This document shows positions 42,393 through 51,770 of a stretch of 64,000 bases of DNA, one piece after another. The translations under genes were made by a program, and so were the position numbers. Below the pieces are notes generated by a model. That model did no database searches. It saw nothing but the letters and a program-made list of their open reading frames with translations, and had not been told where the DNA came from. This DNA is from Streptomyces mirabilis (GTDB lineage: Bacteria > Actinomycetota > Actinomycetes > Streptomycetales > Streptomycetaceae): contig NZ_CP074103.1 in assembly GCF_018310535.1 (NCBI RefSeq), forward strand, positions 248,001-312,000, in the 5' to 3' direction. Every line of letters starts with the position of its first letter. The stretch's first letter is position 1.

Positions 42393-43430
42393 GTGGAGAA
42401 CCAGGGTTACGCGGAGGATCGGCGAAGTCTGGCCGATGGGGTGTGGCTGGTCGCGCGCGTCCTCGTGAGGATGGTGGTGGGCGGCGTCGCGCTGATCACG
42501 ATCGGTATCGCTGCCACCATGGTGGGGCCGATCATCGCGATCCAGCTCTACACCCCGGCCGTGGCCGCTTGGTGGACGGTGTTCACGGCCGTGGTGGTGC
42601 AGGGCGTTCCGTTCCTGCTGCTGGGCACGGTGGTGTCGGCGGCGATCGGGGCCTTCGTGCCCGAGCGGGTCTTCACCAAGGTGCTGCCACGCAACCCGGC
42701 GCTCGCCGTCCCTGTTGCGGGCGTCGCCGGTGTCGTACTGCCGGGGTGCGAGTGTGCGTCCGTGCCGGTGGCCGACAGCCTGATGCGGCGTGGTGTCGCG
42801 CCGGCTGCCGCGCTCGCGTTTCTTCTCTCCGCGCCCGCGATCAATCCGGTCGTGCTGGTCGCGACCTCCATCGCCTTCCCCGGGCAGCCCGCGATGGTGC
42901 TCGGCCGACTCGTCGCCTCGCTCGCCACGGCCGTCGTCATGGGCTGGTTGTGGGTCAGGTTCGGGCGCGAGGAGTGGTTGCGGCCACCGAAGCGGCTTAC
43001 GGGGTCCGGGGTACCGAAGACGGGATGGGGGCGGCTGCTCGAATTCCGGGCCGGGCTGCAGCACGACTTCCTGCATTCGGGCGGGTTCCTGGTCCTGGGC
43101 GCGGCGGCCGCGGCGACGTTCAACATCGCCGTGCCGCGGTCGGTGCTGGATCTGTTCACCGGGTCGGGCTGGCTGTCGGTGCTGCTGCTGGCCGTGCTCG
43201 CGGTGGTGCTGTGCGTGTGCTCCGAGGCGGACGCGTTCGTGGCGGCCTCGCTGAGCGGGTTCTCGCCGATGGCGCGGCTCGCGTTCATGGTGGTCGGGCC
43301 GATGGTCGACCTGAAGCTCATCGCGCTTCAGGCGGGGACGTTCGGGCGGGCCTTCGCGGTCAGGTTCTCGGCGGCCACGTGGGTCGTCGCGGTGGTGAGC
43401 AGTGTGCTTGTTGGGTGGTGGTTGTTGTGA
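42393..43430 (+). CDS. DUF318/YraQ-type permease
   Basis: A protein of 345 residues with about eight membrane segments. It shows the permease-family signatures GVVLPGCECASVPVADSLMRRG and, later, LCVCSEADAFVAASL (each read in shorter pieces). Both carry conserved Cys and acidic residues able to handle soft metals or thiol compounds. In actinobacteria it is paired with TIGR03943 proteins and has been linked to zinc or copper handling, though transport is unproven. The GTG start has a GAGGG site. Its stop overlaps the next gene by 4 bp. Confidence 0.8.
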   Translation: MENQGYAEDRRSLADGVWLVARVLVRMVVGGVALITIGIAATMVGPIIAIQLYTPAVAAWWTVFTAVVVQGVPFLLLGTVVSAAIGAFVPERVFTKVLPRNPALAVPVAGVAGVVLPGCECASVPVADSLMRRGVAPAAALAFLLSAPAINPVVLVATSIAFPGQPAMVLGRLVASLATAVVMGWLWVRFGREEWLRPPKRLTGSGVPKTGWGRLLEFRAGLQHDFLHSGGFLVLGAAAAATFNIAVPRSVLDLFTGSGWLSVLLLAVLAVVLCVCSEADAFVAASLSGFSPMARLAFMVVGPMVDLKLIALQAGTFGRAFAVRFSAATWVVAVVSSVLVGWWLL

Positions 43431-44188
43431 GGCGATACGGTCCGGCGTTGTTGCTGGTTCTGAGCGGTGTCGCGGTTCTGCGGATCTCGCTGTTCAGCGA
43501 TCTGTATCTGCGGTACGTGCAGGCAGGGCTGCGGCCCTACCTGATCGTCTCTGGAGTGTTGCTGCTCGTCGTGGGGATCGCCGGTGCCGTCCTCATCAAG
43601 TGGTGGGCTCCGGACGCGTATGAGCACGACGGTGGCCGCGAGCACGATGCTGGTCACGGGGACGACGAGCATGAGCACGGCCACGATCACAGCCGTGGCC
43701 CGCGAGTCGCCTGGCTCCTGATGGTCCCGGTCGCCGTCCTCCTCCTCTTCCCGCCGCCCGCCCTCGGCTCGTACAGCGCCGATCGCGAGGCCGCGAAGTA
43801 CGCCGCCCAGGGCATCGGCAAGTTCAGCGCCCTCCCGAAGGGCGAACCGGTCGACCTCACCCTCAGCCAGTTCAGCTCCCGTGCCATCTATGACAGTGCC
43901 AAGACGCTGAAGGGCCGTACGGTCCGGATGATCGGGTTCGTCACCAAGGACGACGACGGCACCTGGTATCTGACCCGGCTCCTCATCTCCTGCTGCGCGG
44001 CCGACGCCCGCGCCGACAAGGTGGAGATCCGCGCCGCCGACGCCCCGCCAGCCGACAGTTGGGTGACGGTCACCGGTACCTGGCACCCCAGGGGCAAGCT
44101 CGGTTCGGACGCGGCGTGGCCGCCAGCGCTCGACGCCCGCAGCGTCAAGCACATCAAGAAGCCCGAGAGCCCTTACGAGAAGCGGTAG
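43427..44188 (+). CDS. TIGR03943 family putative permease subunit
   Basis: A protein of 253 residues from GTG 43427; GTG 43418 is also possible. Two N-terminal membrane segments are followed by a His/Asp-rich cytoplasmic or periplasmic loop (about 65-85; EHDAGHGDDEHEHGHDH) and a third segment. A soluble C-terminal domain carries a Cys pair (LISCCAADA) as in TIGR03943. It is always found with the preceding type of permease, and the His-rich loop supports a divalent metal ligand. Translational coupling (GTGA) implies a complex. Confidence 0.82.
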   Translation: MRRYGPALLLVLSGVAVLRISLFSDLYLRYVQAGLRPYLIVSGVLLLVVGIAGAVLIKWWAPDAYEHDGGREHDAGHGDDEHEHGHDHSRGPRVAWLLMVPVAVLLLFPPPALGSYSADREAAKYAAQGIGKFSALPKGEPVDLTLSQFSSRAIYDSAKTLKGRTVRMIGFVTKDDDGTWYLTRLLISCCAADARADKVEIRAADAPPADSWVTVTGTWHPRGKLGSDAAWPPALDARSVKHIKKPESPYEKR

Positions 44189-44260
44189 TTACGCGAGGCG
44201 GCCGGGCGAACGCATGCGGTAGTGACAGCGGGGCGCCCCACCCCTCATGATGGGCGGGTC

Positions 44261-44878
44261 ATGGCGACTTCGACCCTTGTGCCCGGCCTGCACCGTTCCG
44301 GCAGCGTGCCGTCCACGGTGCGGTTGGCGGCTGCCCGCGCGGGCGTCTTCTCGGTGACGAGCACGGTGCTCGCCGTCGTGGGACACCACGTCGTGTTCGA
44401 CGTCTCGCCGTCCTGGGCCGCTCGCGGTGTCCTCGCCGGGCTCTTCTTCGTGCTGGCTTTTCCTGGAGCCGGTCGACCGAGCCGCGTCGGGCGGCAGTTG
44501 GTACTCACCGTCGGGGCTCAGGTCCTCGGGGTCGGCTGGTTCACGGCGAGCACGGGGGCGGCGTACGAGCGGTTGTCTGCCGCCTGGCCCATGGTGGTCG
44601 CGCATGTCGTCATGACGGGGCTGCTCGCGTTCCTGCTGCACGGGGCACAGGACGGCCGTCTCGCGCTGTTCCGGGTGGCGGCGGCCGAACTGCGTTCGCT
44701 GTGCGCCTGGTTGTGGAGCCTGCTCTTCCCGCGGGTCGGAGCGGAAGTCCCCGTCGCCGCACCCGTGGTCGCGCCAGCCCTCTCGGGCCCGGCCCGCGCC
44801 TCCCCACGCGAACTCACGCTCGCGGACTGTGTCGTACGCCGAGGTCCCCCTCTCGGCGTGCCGTTCACCGCTGCCTGA
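44261..44878 (+). CDS. HH-motif small membrane protein, paralogue 1
   Basis: A protein of 205 residues with about four membrane segments. After the first segment lies VVGHHVVFD. A later segment contains MVVAHVVMTGLLAFLLH, and the protein ends with LADCVVRRGPPLGV. Two more proteins in this window (55422-56072 and 56268-56879) share the HH motif and the layout, and the first of these also shares the LADxVVRRGPP tail. The family is unknown to me. Neighbours on both sides concern metals, so a metal-related membrane role is likely but inferred. Confidence 0.7.
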   Translation: MATSTLVPGLHRSGSVPSTVRLAAARAGVFSVTSTVLAVVGHHVVFDVSPSWAARGVLAGLFFVLAFPGAGRPSRVGRQLVLTVGAQVLGVGWFTASTGAAYERLSAAWPMVVAHVVMTGLLAFLLHGAQDGRLALFRVAAAELRSLCAWLWSLLFPRVGAEVPVAAPVVAPALSGPARASPRELTLADCVVRRGPPLGVPFTAA

Positions 44879-44975
44879 AACGGCCGTACGCGGCCGCGCG
44901 GGCATCGCACATTCACGCACGCACCAACGCTCACACGTCATCGGTGGCCCGACGGGGCTGCCTCAGGGGGAATTC

Positions 44976-46151
44976 ATGTCCACGACCGTCGTCGTGATCG
45001 GGGCGGGCCCGTACGGCCTGTCCACCGCCGCGCATCTCACAGCGCGCGGCTTGCACGTCAGGGTCTTCGGCTCGCCGATGGCGAGCTGGGCCGAGAACAT
45101 GCCCGCGGGCATGCTGCTGAAGTCGCCGCCGAGCGCATCGATGCTGTCGGCGCCGGAGTCCGGGTTCATGCTGGACGACTACTGCCGGCAGGCGGGGGAG
45201 ACCCGGTTGGCCGGGCACGATCAGGTGCCGGTCGAGATGTTCGTACGATACGGGCGGTGGTTCGCCGAGCAGCTGGTGCCCGAGGTCGAGGACGTCCGGG
45301 TCCTCGGCGTCGACCGGCAGGCCGACGGCTTCCACCTCAAGCTCGCCTCCGGCGAGGAGTTGCGGGCCACCGCTGTGGTGGTGGCCAGCGGCATGGACGG
45401 CTTCGCGTACGTGCCGGAGCCGCTGACCGGTCTTGTCCCCGACGGGCTCGTCTCGCACAGTTCCCAGCATGCCGGCCTCGCCGGGTTCGCCGGGCGGGAC
45501 GTTCTGGTCGTCGGCGCAGGGCAGTCCGCGCAGGAAAGCGCGGCGCTGCTGCACGAGGCCGGGGCCAGGGTCCGGCTGCTGGCCCGGGCCAGGGATCTGG
45601 TGTTCGGAGCGGGGCCGACGCCGGGGCCGCACTGGCAGCCGGACACCCCGCTGGGCCGGTCCTGGGCGCTGTACGCGGTCGTCCATCAGGCAGCGGCCTT
45701 CCGCTTCCTGCCCGAGGCCACCCGGCTGCGGCTGGTGCGGCGGGTACTGGGGCCGTTCGGCTCCTGGTGGCTCAAGCCCCGCCTCGACGGGGTCGTCCCT
45801 ATGAGGTTGGGGGAGCGGATCACCGGCGCGAGGCGGGACGGCGACGGCGTCACCCTCACCACCCGGGGCGGCGACGGGCGTACCCACACGATGGAGACCG
45901 GGCACGTCCTGACCGCGACCGGCTACCGGGTCAGCCTGGACGCGCTGGACTTCGTCGCTCCTGAGCTGCGGGCCGAGCTGGCGCGTACGGGAGGGTTCCC
46001 ACGTCTCGACGCAGGGCTGCAGTCGTCTGTGCCCGGTCTGTACTTCACCGGTATCCAGGCGGCGGCGACCTTCGGTCCGCTGATGCGCTTCACCTGCGGC
46101 ACCCAGTTCGCGGCACCGCGGCTGGCGGCTGCTTTGGCGGCGCGCCTCTGA
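44976..46151 (+). CDS. FAD-dependent oxidoreductase (flavin monooxygenase-like)
   Basis: A protein of 391 residues with two Rossmann motifs: VVVIGAGPYGLSTAAHL at residue 4 for FAD and VLVVGAGQSAQESAALLHEAG (two overlapping pieces) near 175 for NAD(P). A TGYR motif (LTATGYRVS) follows toward the C-terminus. This is the arrangement of class B flavin monooxygenases and related SidA/dimethylaniline-type enzymes that oxidise amines or sulfur. The substrate is unknown. ATG 44976 has AGGGGG upstream. It precedes a His-rich protein and a PLP enzyme on the same strand. Confidence 0.82.
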   Translation: MSTTVVVIGAGPYGLSTAAHLTARGLHVRVFGSPMASWAENMPAGMLLKSPPSASMLSAPESGFMLDDYCRQAGETRLAGHDQVPVEMFVRYGRWFAEQLVPEVEDVRVLGVDRQADGFHLKLASGEELRATAVVVASGMDGFAYVPEPLTGLVPDGLVSHSSQHAGLAGFAGRDVLVVGAGQSAQESAALLHEAGARVRLLARARDLVFGAGPTPGPHWQPDTPLGRSWALYAVVHQAAAFRFLPEATRLRLVRRVLGPFGSWWLKPRLDGVVPMRLGERITGARRDGDGVTLTTRGGDGRTHTMETGHVLTATGYRVSLDALDFVAPELRAELARTGGFPRLDAGLQSSVPGLYFTGIQAAATFGPLMRFTCGTQFAAPRLAAALAARL

Positions 46152-46164
46152 GGGCGGCGGGGTG

Positions 46165-46191
46165 CGGGCGGCGCTCCGTGTGAGCGCTGCC
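46165..46191 (+). terminator. Hairpin after the FAD oxidoreductase gene
   Basis: GGGCGGCGCTC and GAGCGCTGCCC form an 11-bp stem with one G-T pair and a 5-nt loop, 14 bp past the stop. It likely ends or attenuates transcription before the His-rich gene. Confidence 0.6.
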
Positions 46192-46250
46192 CCGCGTCCT
46201 CCGCAAGTCACCGATGCGACGTAGCGTAGTTGATCGAATACGCTGTGTAG

Positions 46251-46721
46251 GTGATCGGAGTGCGGGTCGGGGCGAGCGCCGCCGGGCGTCCGGGCCGGGT
46301 CGGCCTGCTGCTCGGCCTCGTCATGCTGATCGTCGCCCATCTCTCCGGTACCGGGCACGGCGCGTCTTTCACTGGACCGCATGTGAGTGCCGCCGTCGAG
46401 GTCTTTTCCCACCACGACCACCACGACCACCACGAGGATGCCGACGACGGAACACTCGCGCCGTCCCTCGGGCATGACCACCCCGGGCACGACCACCCCG
46501 GGCACGATCACAAGGGGGACGGACACGATCACGCGGCGGACCGGCCCCGCGCCGCCGTCGACGACACGGTCGCCGAAGCCGAGCAGGATGGGCTCTCGCC
46601 GATCCTGCCCGCGGCCCCGGGGTCTTCCGCCGGGCCCGCTGCCTGGCATCGCCCACCTGGCGTTGCCCGCTCCCGGGACGGCCCTTCCACCCTCGCGCTC
46701 CACTGCGTCTGGCGGCAGTAG
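46251..46721 (+). CDS. His-rich exported protein, paralogue 1
   Basis: A protein of about 156 residues with an N-terminal hydrophobic segment ([17 protein letters not shown]) and a strongly His/Asp-rich middle: [11 protein letters not shown], then repeats of [21 protein letters not shown]. The C-terminus ends with LHCVWRQ. A second protein at 59759-60208 has the same plan and a closing LCLWRI. Such His clusters bind Zn, Ni, Co or Cu; the protein may be an extracytoplasmic metal buffer. The exact start is uncertain (GTG 46251 chosen). Confidence 0.65.
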   Translation: MIGVRVGASAAGRPGRVGLLLGLVMLIVAHLSGTGHGASFTGPHVSAAVEVFSHHDHHDHHEDADDGTLAPSLGHDHPGHDHPGHDHKGDGHDHAADRPRAAVDDTVAEAEQDGLSPILPAAPGSSAGPAAWHRPPGVARSRDGPSTLALHCVWRQ

Positions 46722-46845
46722 GCGCGCCCGCATGCTCTGCCCCGACCGGGCCTGTCGCCCGGGGGCTGCGGCGTGCCCGCGCGTCCATCGAACCGCCTGC
46801 ACCGCACCCCTGCCTCCGTGCGGGGTGCGAAGGAGCCGTACGCAC

Positions 46846-47976
46846 ATGAACTTCTCCCTGCTCCACCTTCCCCTCGAGGCGAATGCCCCTCTGCCCGTGA
46901 TCGCCCGTCGTCCCGCTCAGCTCGTGGGCAACACCCCGGTCCTGTGGATTGACGAACCCTTCGCGCCGCTGGGCCGCGGCTTCTACGCCAAGCTGGAGGG
47001 GGCCAACCCCGGCGGCATCAAGGACCGCCCGGGTCTGCACATGGTCCGTGAGGCCCGGCGCCGCGGAGAACTCACACCCGGCGCGCCGATCGTCGAGTCC
47101 TCCAGCGGTACCCTCGGGCTGGGCCTCGCCCTGGCCGGACTGACGTATGGCCATCCGGTCACCGTCGTCTCCGACCCCGGCATGGAACCGTCCATGGTCC
47201 GGCTGCTCACCGCCCTCGGCGCGCACGTCGAACACGTCGCCGCCCCGCACCCCGAGGGCGGCTGGCAGCAGTCCCGGCGCGAGCGCGTCGCCGAGCTGCT
47301 GGCCGGCATCCCGGACGCCTACTGCCCGGACCAGTACCACAACCCCGACAACGTGGCGGCCTACCGGCCCCTGGCCACGGAACTCATCGCCCAGCTCGGA
47401 CGCGTCGACGTCCTGGTGGCCGCGGTCGGCACAGGAGGACACTCCGCCGGCACCGCCTCGGTCCTCCGTGAGTCCTTCCCCGGCCTGACCCTGATCGGCG
47501 TCGACGCGATCAGCTCGGCGATCTTCGGGCAGCCCGCCGGCCCCAGGCTGATGCGCGGCCTGGGCTCCAGCATCCATCCCGCCAACGTCGACTACGGGGC
47601 CTTCGCCGAGGTTCACTGGGTGGCCCCGGCCGAAGCGGTCTGGGCCTGCCGTCAGCTGGCCCGCCGCCACTACGCGTCCGGCGGCTGGAGCGTCGGTGCC
47701 GTCGCCCTCGTCGCCGGATGGGTCGCCCGTACGTTCTCCGACGGGACCCGGGTCGCCGCAATCTTCCCTGACGGCCCGCACCGCTACCTGGAGACCGTCT
47801 ACAACGACGCCTGGTGCGACGAACACGGACTCCTCGGCCAGGAGCCGCCGCTGGAGCCGGACGAGATCGCCGAGCCCGACGAGTGCGTGGTGACCGGCTG
47901 GACGCGGTGCAACAAGGTCCGCGATCCGCTGGGCCGCACTCCCGCCGCCGACCGTTCAGAGGCAGGTGTCCGATGA
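46846..47976 (+). CDS. Cysteine-synthase-like PLP-dependent enzyme
   Basis: A fold-type II PLP enzyme of 376 residues. The Schiff-base lysine is K59 in GGIKDRPG, the substrate Asn-loop is [12 protein letters not shown], and the phosphate-binding Gly loop is [10 protein letters not shown]. It resembles cysteine synthase/CBS and the SbnA-type enzymes that make amino-acid precursors of metallophores. The C-terminal about 50 residues ([13 protein letters not shown]) go beyond the usual core. ATG 46846 has AGGAG 9 nt upstream. Its stop overlaps the MFS gene by 4 bp, so product and exporter are probably linked. Confidence 0.85.
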   Translation: MNFSLLHLPLEANAPLPVIARRPAQLVGNTPVLWIDEPFAPLGRGFYAKLEGANPGGIKDRPGLHMVREARRRGELTPGAPIVESSSGTLGLGLALAGLTYGHPVTVVSDPGMEPSMVRLLTALGAHVEHVAAPHPEGGWQQSRRERVAELLAGIPDAYCPDQYHNPDNVAAYRPLATELIAQLGRVDVLVAAVGTGGHSAGTASVLRESFPGLTLIGVDAISSAIFGQPAGPRLMRGLGSSIHPANVDYGAFAEVHWVAPAEAVWACRQLARRHYASGGWSVGAVALVAGWVARTFSDGTRVAAIFPDGPHRYLETVYNDAWCDEHGLLGQEPPLEPDEIAEPDECVVTGWTRCNKVRDPLGRTPAADRSEAGVR

Positions 47977-49232
47977 GGGGCGGGGGCCTGCGGGTCCAGG
48001 TGGCCTCCTTCGACCGCCCGGCGCAGTTGTTGATGGTCAACCAGTTCGCCATCAACCTCGGCTTCTACATGCTCATGCCCTACCTCGCCGACCACCTCGC
48101 CCATGGCCTCGGCCTCGCGGCCTGGGCGGTCGGCCTGGTCCTCGGTATCCGCAACCTCTCCCAGCAGGGCATGTTCCTCATCGGGGGCACCCTCGCCGAC
48201 CGCTACGGCTGCAAGCCGATGATCCTGACCGGCTGCGCCCTGCGCACGGTCGCCTTCGGGCTGCTCGCGTTCGCGGACACGCTGCCCGCGCTGATCGCGG
48301 CATCGGCTCTGACCGGCCTGGCGGGCGCGCTGTTCAACCCGGCCGTACGCGCCTACCTCGCCGCCGACGCGGGAGAGGAACGTCGCGTCGAAGCCTTCGC
48401 CGCGTTCAACGTCTTCTATCAGGCGGGCGTCCTCATCGGCCCGCTCGCCGGCCTCGCGCTGCTGACCTGGGACTTCAGCGCCGTGTGCGCCGTCTCGGCG
48501 CTCATCTTCGGAGCTCTGGCCGTGCTTCAGGCCCGTGCCCTGCCCACGCGCGCGCCGGCCGATCGGGGCGCCGAGCCCGCCTGGCGCGCGGTGGCCTCCG
48601 ACTGGCGCGCCATCGCCGCCAACCGTCCCTTCCTCCTCTTCGCCGCCGCGATGAGCGGCTCGTACGTCCTGGCGTTCCAGGTCTATCTCGCCCTGCCGCT
48701 CCGGGCCCGCGAACTCTTCGGTGACCGGACCGGCTTGGTGACGGGCGCGGTCTTCGCCGTCTCGGCGCTGGCCGCCCTGTCGGGGCAGCTGAAGCTGACC
48801 GCGTGGGCGAAGCGGAACCTGTCCGGGCCGCGGGCCATCGTGTACGGGTTGGTGGTGATGGGGGTCGCCTTCCTGCCGCTGCTGCCCGGGCCTTATGACG
48901 GAGCGGCGGGCCTTGCGGCGGGAGTGCTCACCCTCGTCCTGTGTGCGGCGCTGCTGGCCTGGGGCGGGTCGCTGCTCTACCCGTTCGAGATGGACACCGT
49001 GGTCCGGCTGTCCGGGGACCGGCTCGTCGCGACCTACTACGGCGCGTACAGCACCGCGTCCGGCATCGCGATCTCGTTGGGGAACCTGGCGGTCGGAGCG
49101 CTCTTCGACACCGGGGTGCGCTGGCTGCCGTGGGCGGCTCTCGCCGCCACGGGGCTGGGCTGCGCGGGACTCGTGACGCGCTTGCACCGTACGGGACATC
49201 TCGCGCCGCGTCCGGTCGCGGTGCCGGGGTGA
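47973..49232 (+). CDS. MFS transporter coupled to the PLP enzyme
   Basis: A protein of 419 residues with about twelve membrane segments and the MFS loop 2-3 motif ([12 protein letters not shown]). It starts at ATG 47973 inside the stop of the PLP enzyme gene (ATGA). It resembles drug/metabolite efflux carriers. Coupling suggests export of whatever the PLP enzyme makes. It converges with the ArsR gene, whose stop lies 38 bp away. Confidence 0.85.
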   Translation: MRGGGLRVQVASFDRPAQLLMVNQFAINLGFYMLMPYLADHLAHGLGLAAWAVGLVLGIRNLSQQGMFLIGGTLADRYGCKPMILTGCALRTVAFGLLAFADTLPALIAASALTGLAGALFNPAVRAYLAADAGEERRVEAFAAFNVFYQAGVLIGPLAGLALLTWDFSAVCAVSALIFGALAVLQARALPTRAPADRGAEPAWRAVASDWRAIAANRPFLLFAAAMSGSYVLAFQVYLALPLRARELFGDRTGLVTGAVFAVSALAALSGQLKLTAWAKRNLSGPRAIVYGLVVMGVAFLPLLPGPYDGAAGLAAGVLTLVLCAALLAWGGSLLYPFEMDTVVRLSGDRLVATYYGAYSTASGIAISLGNLAVGALFDTGVRWLPWAALAATGLGCAGLVTRLHRTGHLAPRPVAVPG

Positions 49233-49269
49233 TGCGAGCGAGGCGTACGCCCTGTATCCGGCTCGCCGG

Positions 49270-49653
49270 CTACAGGGCGGCTTCGGCCGTGGCGGCGGCC
49301 GGGGCGTCACGCAGGCCGAGACGCAGGTGCTCGACGTGGAAGAGGGCCTGTTCGAGCAGTTCGGCCACGTGGTTGTCGTACAGCGCGTAGATGACCGAGC
49401 GGCCCCGGCGCTCGCCGGTGACCAGGCCGAGGTTGCGCAGCAGGCGCAGCTGGTGGGAGCAGGCCGACTGCTCCATGCCGACGGCATCGGCGAGCTCGGT
49501 CGCCGCGCACGGGCCTTCCTGGAGCCTGGCCAGGATGCGCAGCCGGGAGGGGGTCGCGAGGGCCTGGAGCGTGGCTGCCACATCGGTGGCGCCCACGGTT
49601 TCCAGGCGCTCGCGCGCAGTGGCGGTGATCTTGGCGTCAGCTCCATGGCCCAT
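49270..49653 (-). CDS. ArsR/SmtB-family metal sensor (alpha5-type site), 1
   Basis: A protein of 127 residues. The winged helix (ATPSRLRILARL, GMEQSACSHQLRLLRN) is followed by the exact alpha5 metal motif D-x-H-x10-H-x2-H at D93, H95, H106 and H109. This is the site used by SmtB, CzrA and NmtR for Zn, Co or Ni. Cys65 in the recognition helix could add a ligand. It is divergent from the P1B-4 ATPase gene, and an ArsR-type palindrome lies between them, so the metal should release it from the ATPase promoter. Confidence 0.9.
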   Translation of the reverse strand: MGHGADAKITATARERLETVGATDVAATLQALATPSRLRILARLQEGPCAATELADAVGMEQSACSHQLRLLRNLGLVTGERRGRSVIYALYDNHVAELLEQALFHVEHLRLGLRDAPAAATAEAAL

Positions 49654-49668
49654 GGCCTCATCCTACGG

Positions 49669-49696
49669 ACATGAAGAAATGAATGGCTCTTCATGT
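49669..49696. promoter_or_regulatory. ArsR-type operator between arsR and the P1B-4 ATPase
   Basis: ATGAA-TGGCTC-TTCAT (49679-49694) has the 5-6-5 architecture of ArsR/SmtB operators, and ACATGAAGA (49669-49677) pairs with TCTTCATGT (49688-49696) as a longer 9-bp inverted repeat. It lies 16 bp from the regulator ATG and about 85 bp from the ATPase ATG. Confidence 0.75.
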
Positions 49697-49781
49697 GTTC
49701 CTGTATGGTCGGAGGGCAATGGCGGGCACCCTCGTGTGCCTGTACGCCCTCATGCGTCCCTCGTGAAAGACCACACCTCTC

Positions 49782-51770
49782 ATGACCTCCACCCTCACTT
49801 CGCCATCGGTCGACCGCGGCCCGGCCCTGCCCGAAGACGGTGCGCCCCGGCGGCGTACCCGGGTCTTCACGCTGCCCGAGGTGCGCTGGGCCGCGGCTGC
49901 CACCGTCCTCTTCCTGCTCGCGCTTCCCTTGCAGTTGGCCGGCGCCCCGGCGTGGGTTTGGGGGTCGCTGTACGCGCTGTCGTACGCCACCGGCGGATGG
50001 GAACCCGGCTGGGAGGGCCTGAAGGCGCTCAAGGACAAGACCCTCGACGTCGACCTGCTGATGATCGTCGCCGCGCTCGGGGCGGCCTCGATCGGCCAGG
50101 TGATGGACGGGGCGCTGCTGATCGTCATCTTCGCGACCTCGGGCGCGCTGGAGGCGCTGGCCACGGCCCGCACCGCCGATTCGGTACGCGGTCTGCTCGA
50201 CCTGGCACCCGCCACCGCCACCCGCCTCGACGCCGAAGGCGGAGAAGTGAGCGTGCCCGTCGAGAAGCTGGCGGTCGGCGACACGATCCTCGTACGCCCC
50301 GGCGAGCGCGTCGGGGCCGACGGCCGGGTATTGGACGGCGCGAGCGACGTGGACCAGGCGACCATCACCGGTGAGCCGCTGCCCGTGACGAAGGAGCCGG
50401 GGGACGAGGTGTTCGCGGGCACCCTCAACGGCACCGGAGCCCTGCGCGTCCGCGTCGAGCGCGACGCCTCCGACTCGGTCATCGCCCGGATCGTGCGCAT
50501 GGTGGAGGAGGCGTCCGAGACCAAGGCGCCCACCCAGCTGTTCATCGAGAAGGTCGAACAGCGCTACTCGCTCGGAATGGTGGCGGCGACCCTCGCCGTG
50601 TTCCTCGTCCCGCTCGCCCTCGGTGCGGCGCTGACCGGCTCCTTGCTGCGGGCCATGACCTTCATGATCGTGGCCTCGCCGTGCGCGGTGGTGCTGGCCA
50701 CCATGCCGCCGCTGCTGTCCGCGATCGCCAACGCCGGGCGGCACGGTGTGCTGGTCAAGTCCGCCGTGGTGATGGAGCGCCTCGGGCAGGTCGACGCGGT
50801 CGCGCTCGACAAGACGGGGACGCTGACCGAGGGCACTCCGCGGGTCACCGACATCCGGCCGCTGTCTGGATCCGGTCGGGAGAGCGAGTTGTTGGCGCTC
50901 GCGGCGGCGGCCGAGCACCCCAGCGAGCACCCGCTGGCCCGAGCCATCGTGGACGCCGCTCGTGAGCGCGACTTGGTGCTGACCGTGGCGGAGAACTTCG
51001 ACTCCACTCCGGGCGTGGGAGTGACGGCTACCGTGGACGGGCGCGTGATCGCGGTCGGGGCCCCTGCCCGACTGCTCCAAGGAGAGCCCGATGCGACCGC
51101 CGCACGCGCGCTGGTCCTGGCGGGCGAGCTGGAAGACGGCGGGCGTACCGCGGTCCTCGTCGAGGCGGACGGCGTCCCGGTCGGAGTCCTGGGGATCGCC
51201 GACCGCCTGCGCCCGGATGCCGCCGCCACCGTCGCTTCCCTCACCGCACTCACCGGCACCGCACCCGTGCTGCTGACCGGCGACAACCGTCGGGCCGCAG
51301 CACGCCTGGCCGCCGAGGTCGGAATCGACGACGCACGGGCCGGTCTCCTCCCGCAGCACAAGGTGAGCGCCATCAAGGAACTGGAAGGCGCGGGCCGCAA
51401 GGTCCTGATCGTCGGGGACGGCGTCAACGACGCCCCCGCCCTGGCCGCCGCCCACACCGGCGTCGCGATGGGCAGGGCGGGCTCCGACCTCGCCCTGGAG
51501 ACCGCCGACGCGGTGATCGTCCGCGACGAACTCGCCACTGTCCCCGCCGTGATCGCCCTCTCCCGCCGCGCGCGGAAGCTGGTCGTCCAGAACCTCGTGA
51601 TCGCCGGAGTGTTCATCACCGGCCTCGTCATCTGGGACCTGGCCGGCACCCTGCCCCTGCCGCTCGGCGTTCTGGGCCACGAGGGCTCCACGGTGATCGT
51701 CGGCCTGAACGGCCTGCGTCTGCTGCGTGACGCCGCCTGGAAGCGGGCCGCGTCGGAGGGCACCCGATGA
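49782..51770 (+). CDS. P1B-4-type heavy-metal ATPase (CoaT/CtpD-like)
   Basis: A protein of 662 residues with the P-type signatures ITGEPLPVTKE, DKTGTLTEG (phosphorylated D343), SEHPLARAI and GDGVNDAPAL. The transmembrane metal motif is SPC near residue 299 rather than CPC, and a HEGST motif lies in the last membrane part at H633; both define subgroup P1B-4, which exports Co, Ni, Fe or Zn. There is no N-terminal metal-binding domain, as usual for this subgroup. An alpha5-type ArsR sensor is divergent from it. The stop overlaps the ferredoxin-like gene (ATGA). Confidence 0.93.
   Translation: MTSTLTSPSVDRGPALPEDGAPRRRTRVFTLPEVRWAAAATVLFLLALPLQLAGAPAWVWGSLYALSYATGGWEPGWEGLKALKDKTLDVDLLMIVAALGAASIGQVMDGALLIVIFATSGALEALATARTADSVRGLLDLAPATATRLDAEGGEVSVPVEKLAVGDTILVRPGERVGADGRVLDGASDVDQATITGEPLPVTKEPGDEVFAGTLNGTGALRVRVERDASDSVIARIVRMVEEASETKAPTQLFIEKVEQRYSLGMVAATLAVFLVPLALGAALTGSLLRAMTFMIVASPCAVVLATMPPLLSAIANAGRHGVLVKSAVVMERLGQVDAVALDKTGTLTEGTPRVTDIRPLSGSGRESELLALAAAAEHPSEHPLARAIVDAARERDLVLTVAENFDSTPGVGVTATVDGRVIAVGAPARLLQGEPDATAARALVLAGELEDGGRTAVLVEADGVPVGVLGIADRLRPDAAATVASLTALTGTAPVLLTGDNRRAAARLAAEVGIDDARAGLLPQHKVSAIKELEGAGRKVLIVGDGVNDAPALAAAHTGVAMGRAGSDLALETADAVIVRDELATVPAVIALSRRARKLVVQNLVIAGVFITGLVIWDLAGTLPLPLGVLGHEGSTVIVGLNGLRLLRDAAWKRAASEGTR

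Noticed and set aside
42221..44188. 655-codon version of the TIGR03943 gene
   Set aside because: The upstream part is out of frame with, and overlapped by, the permease. GTG 43427 gives the normal family length.
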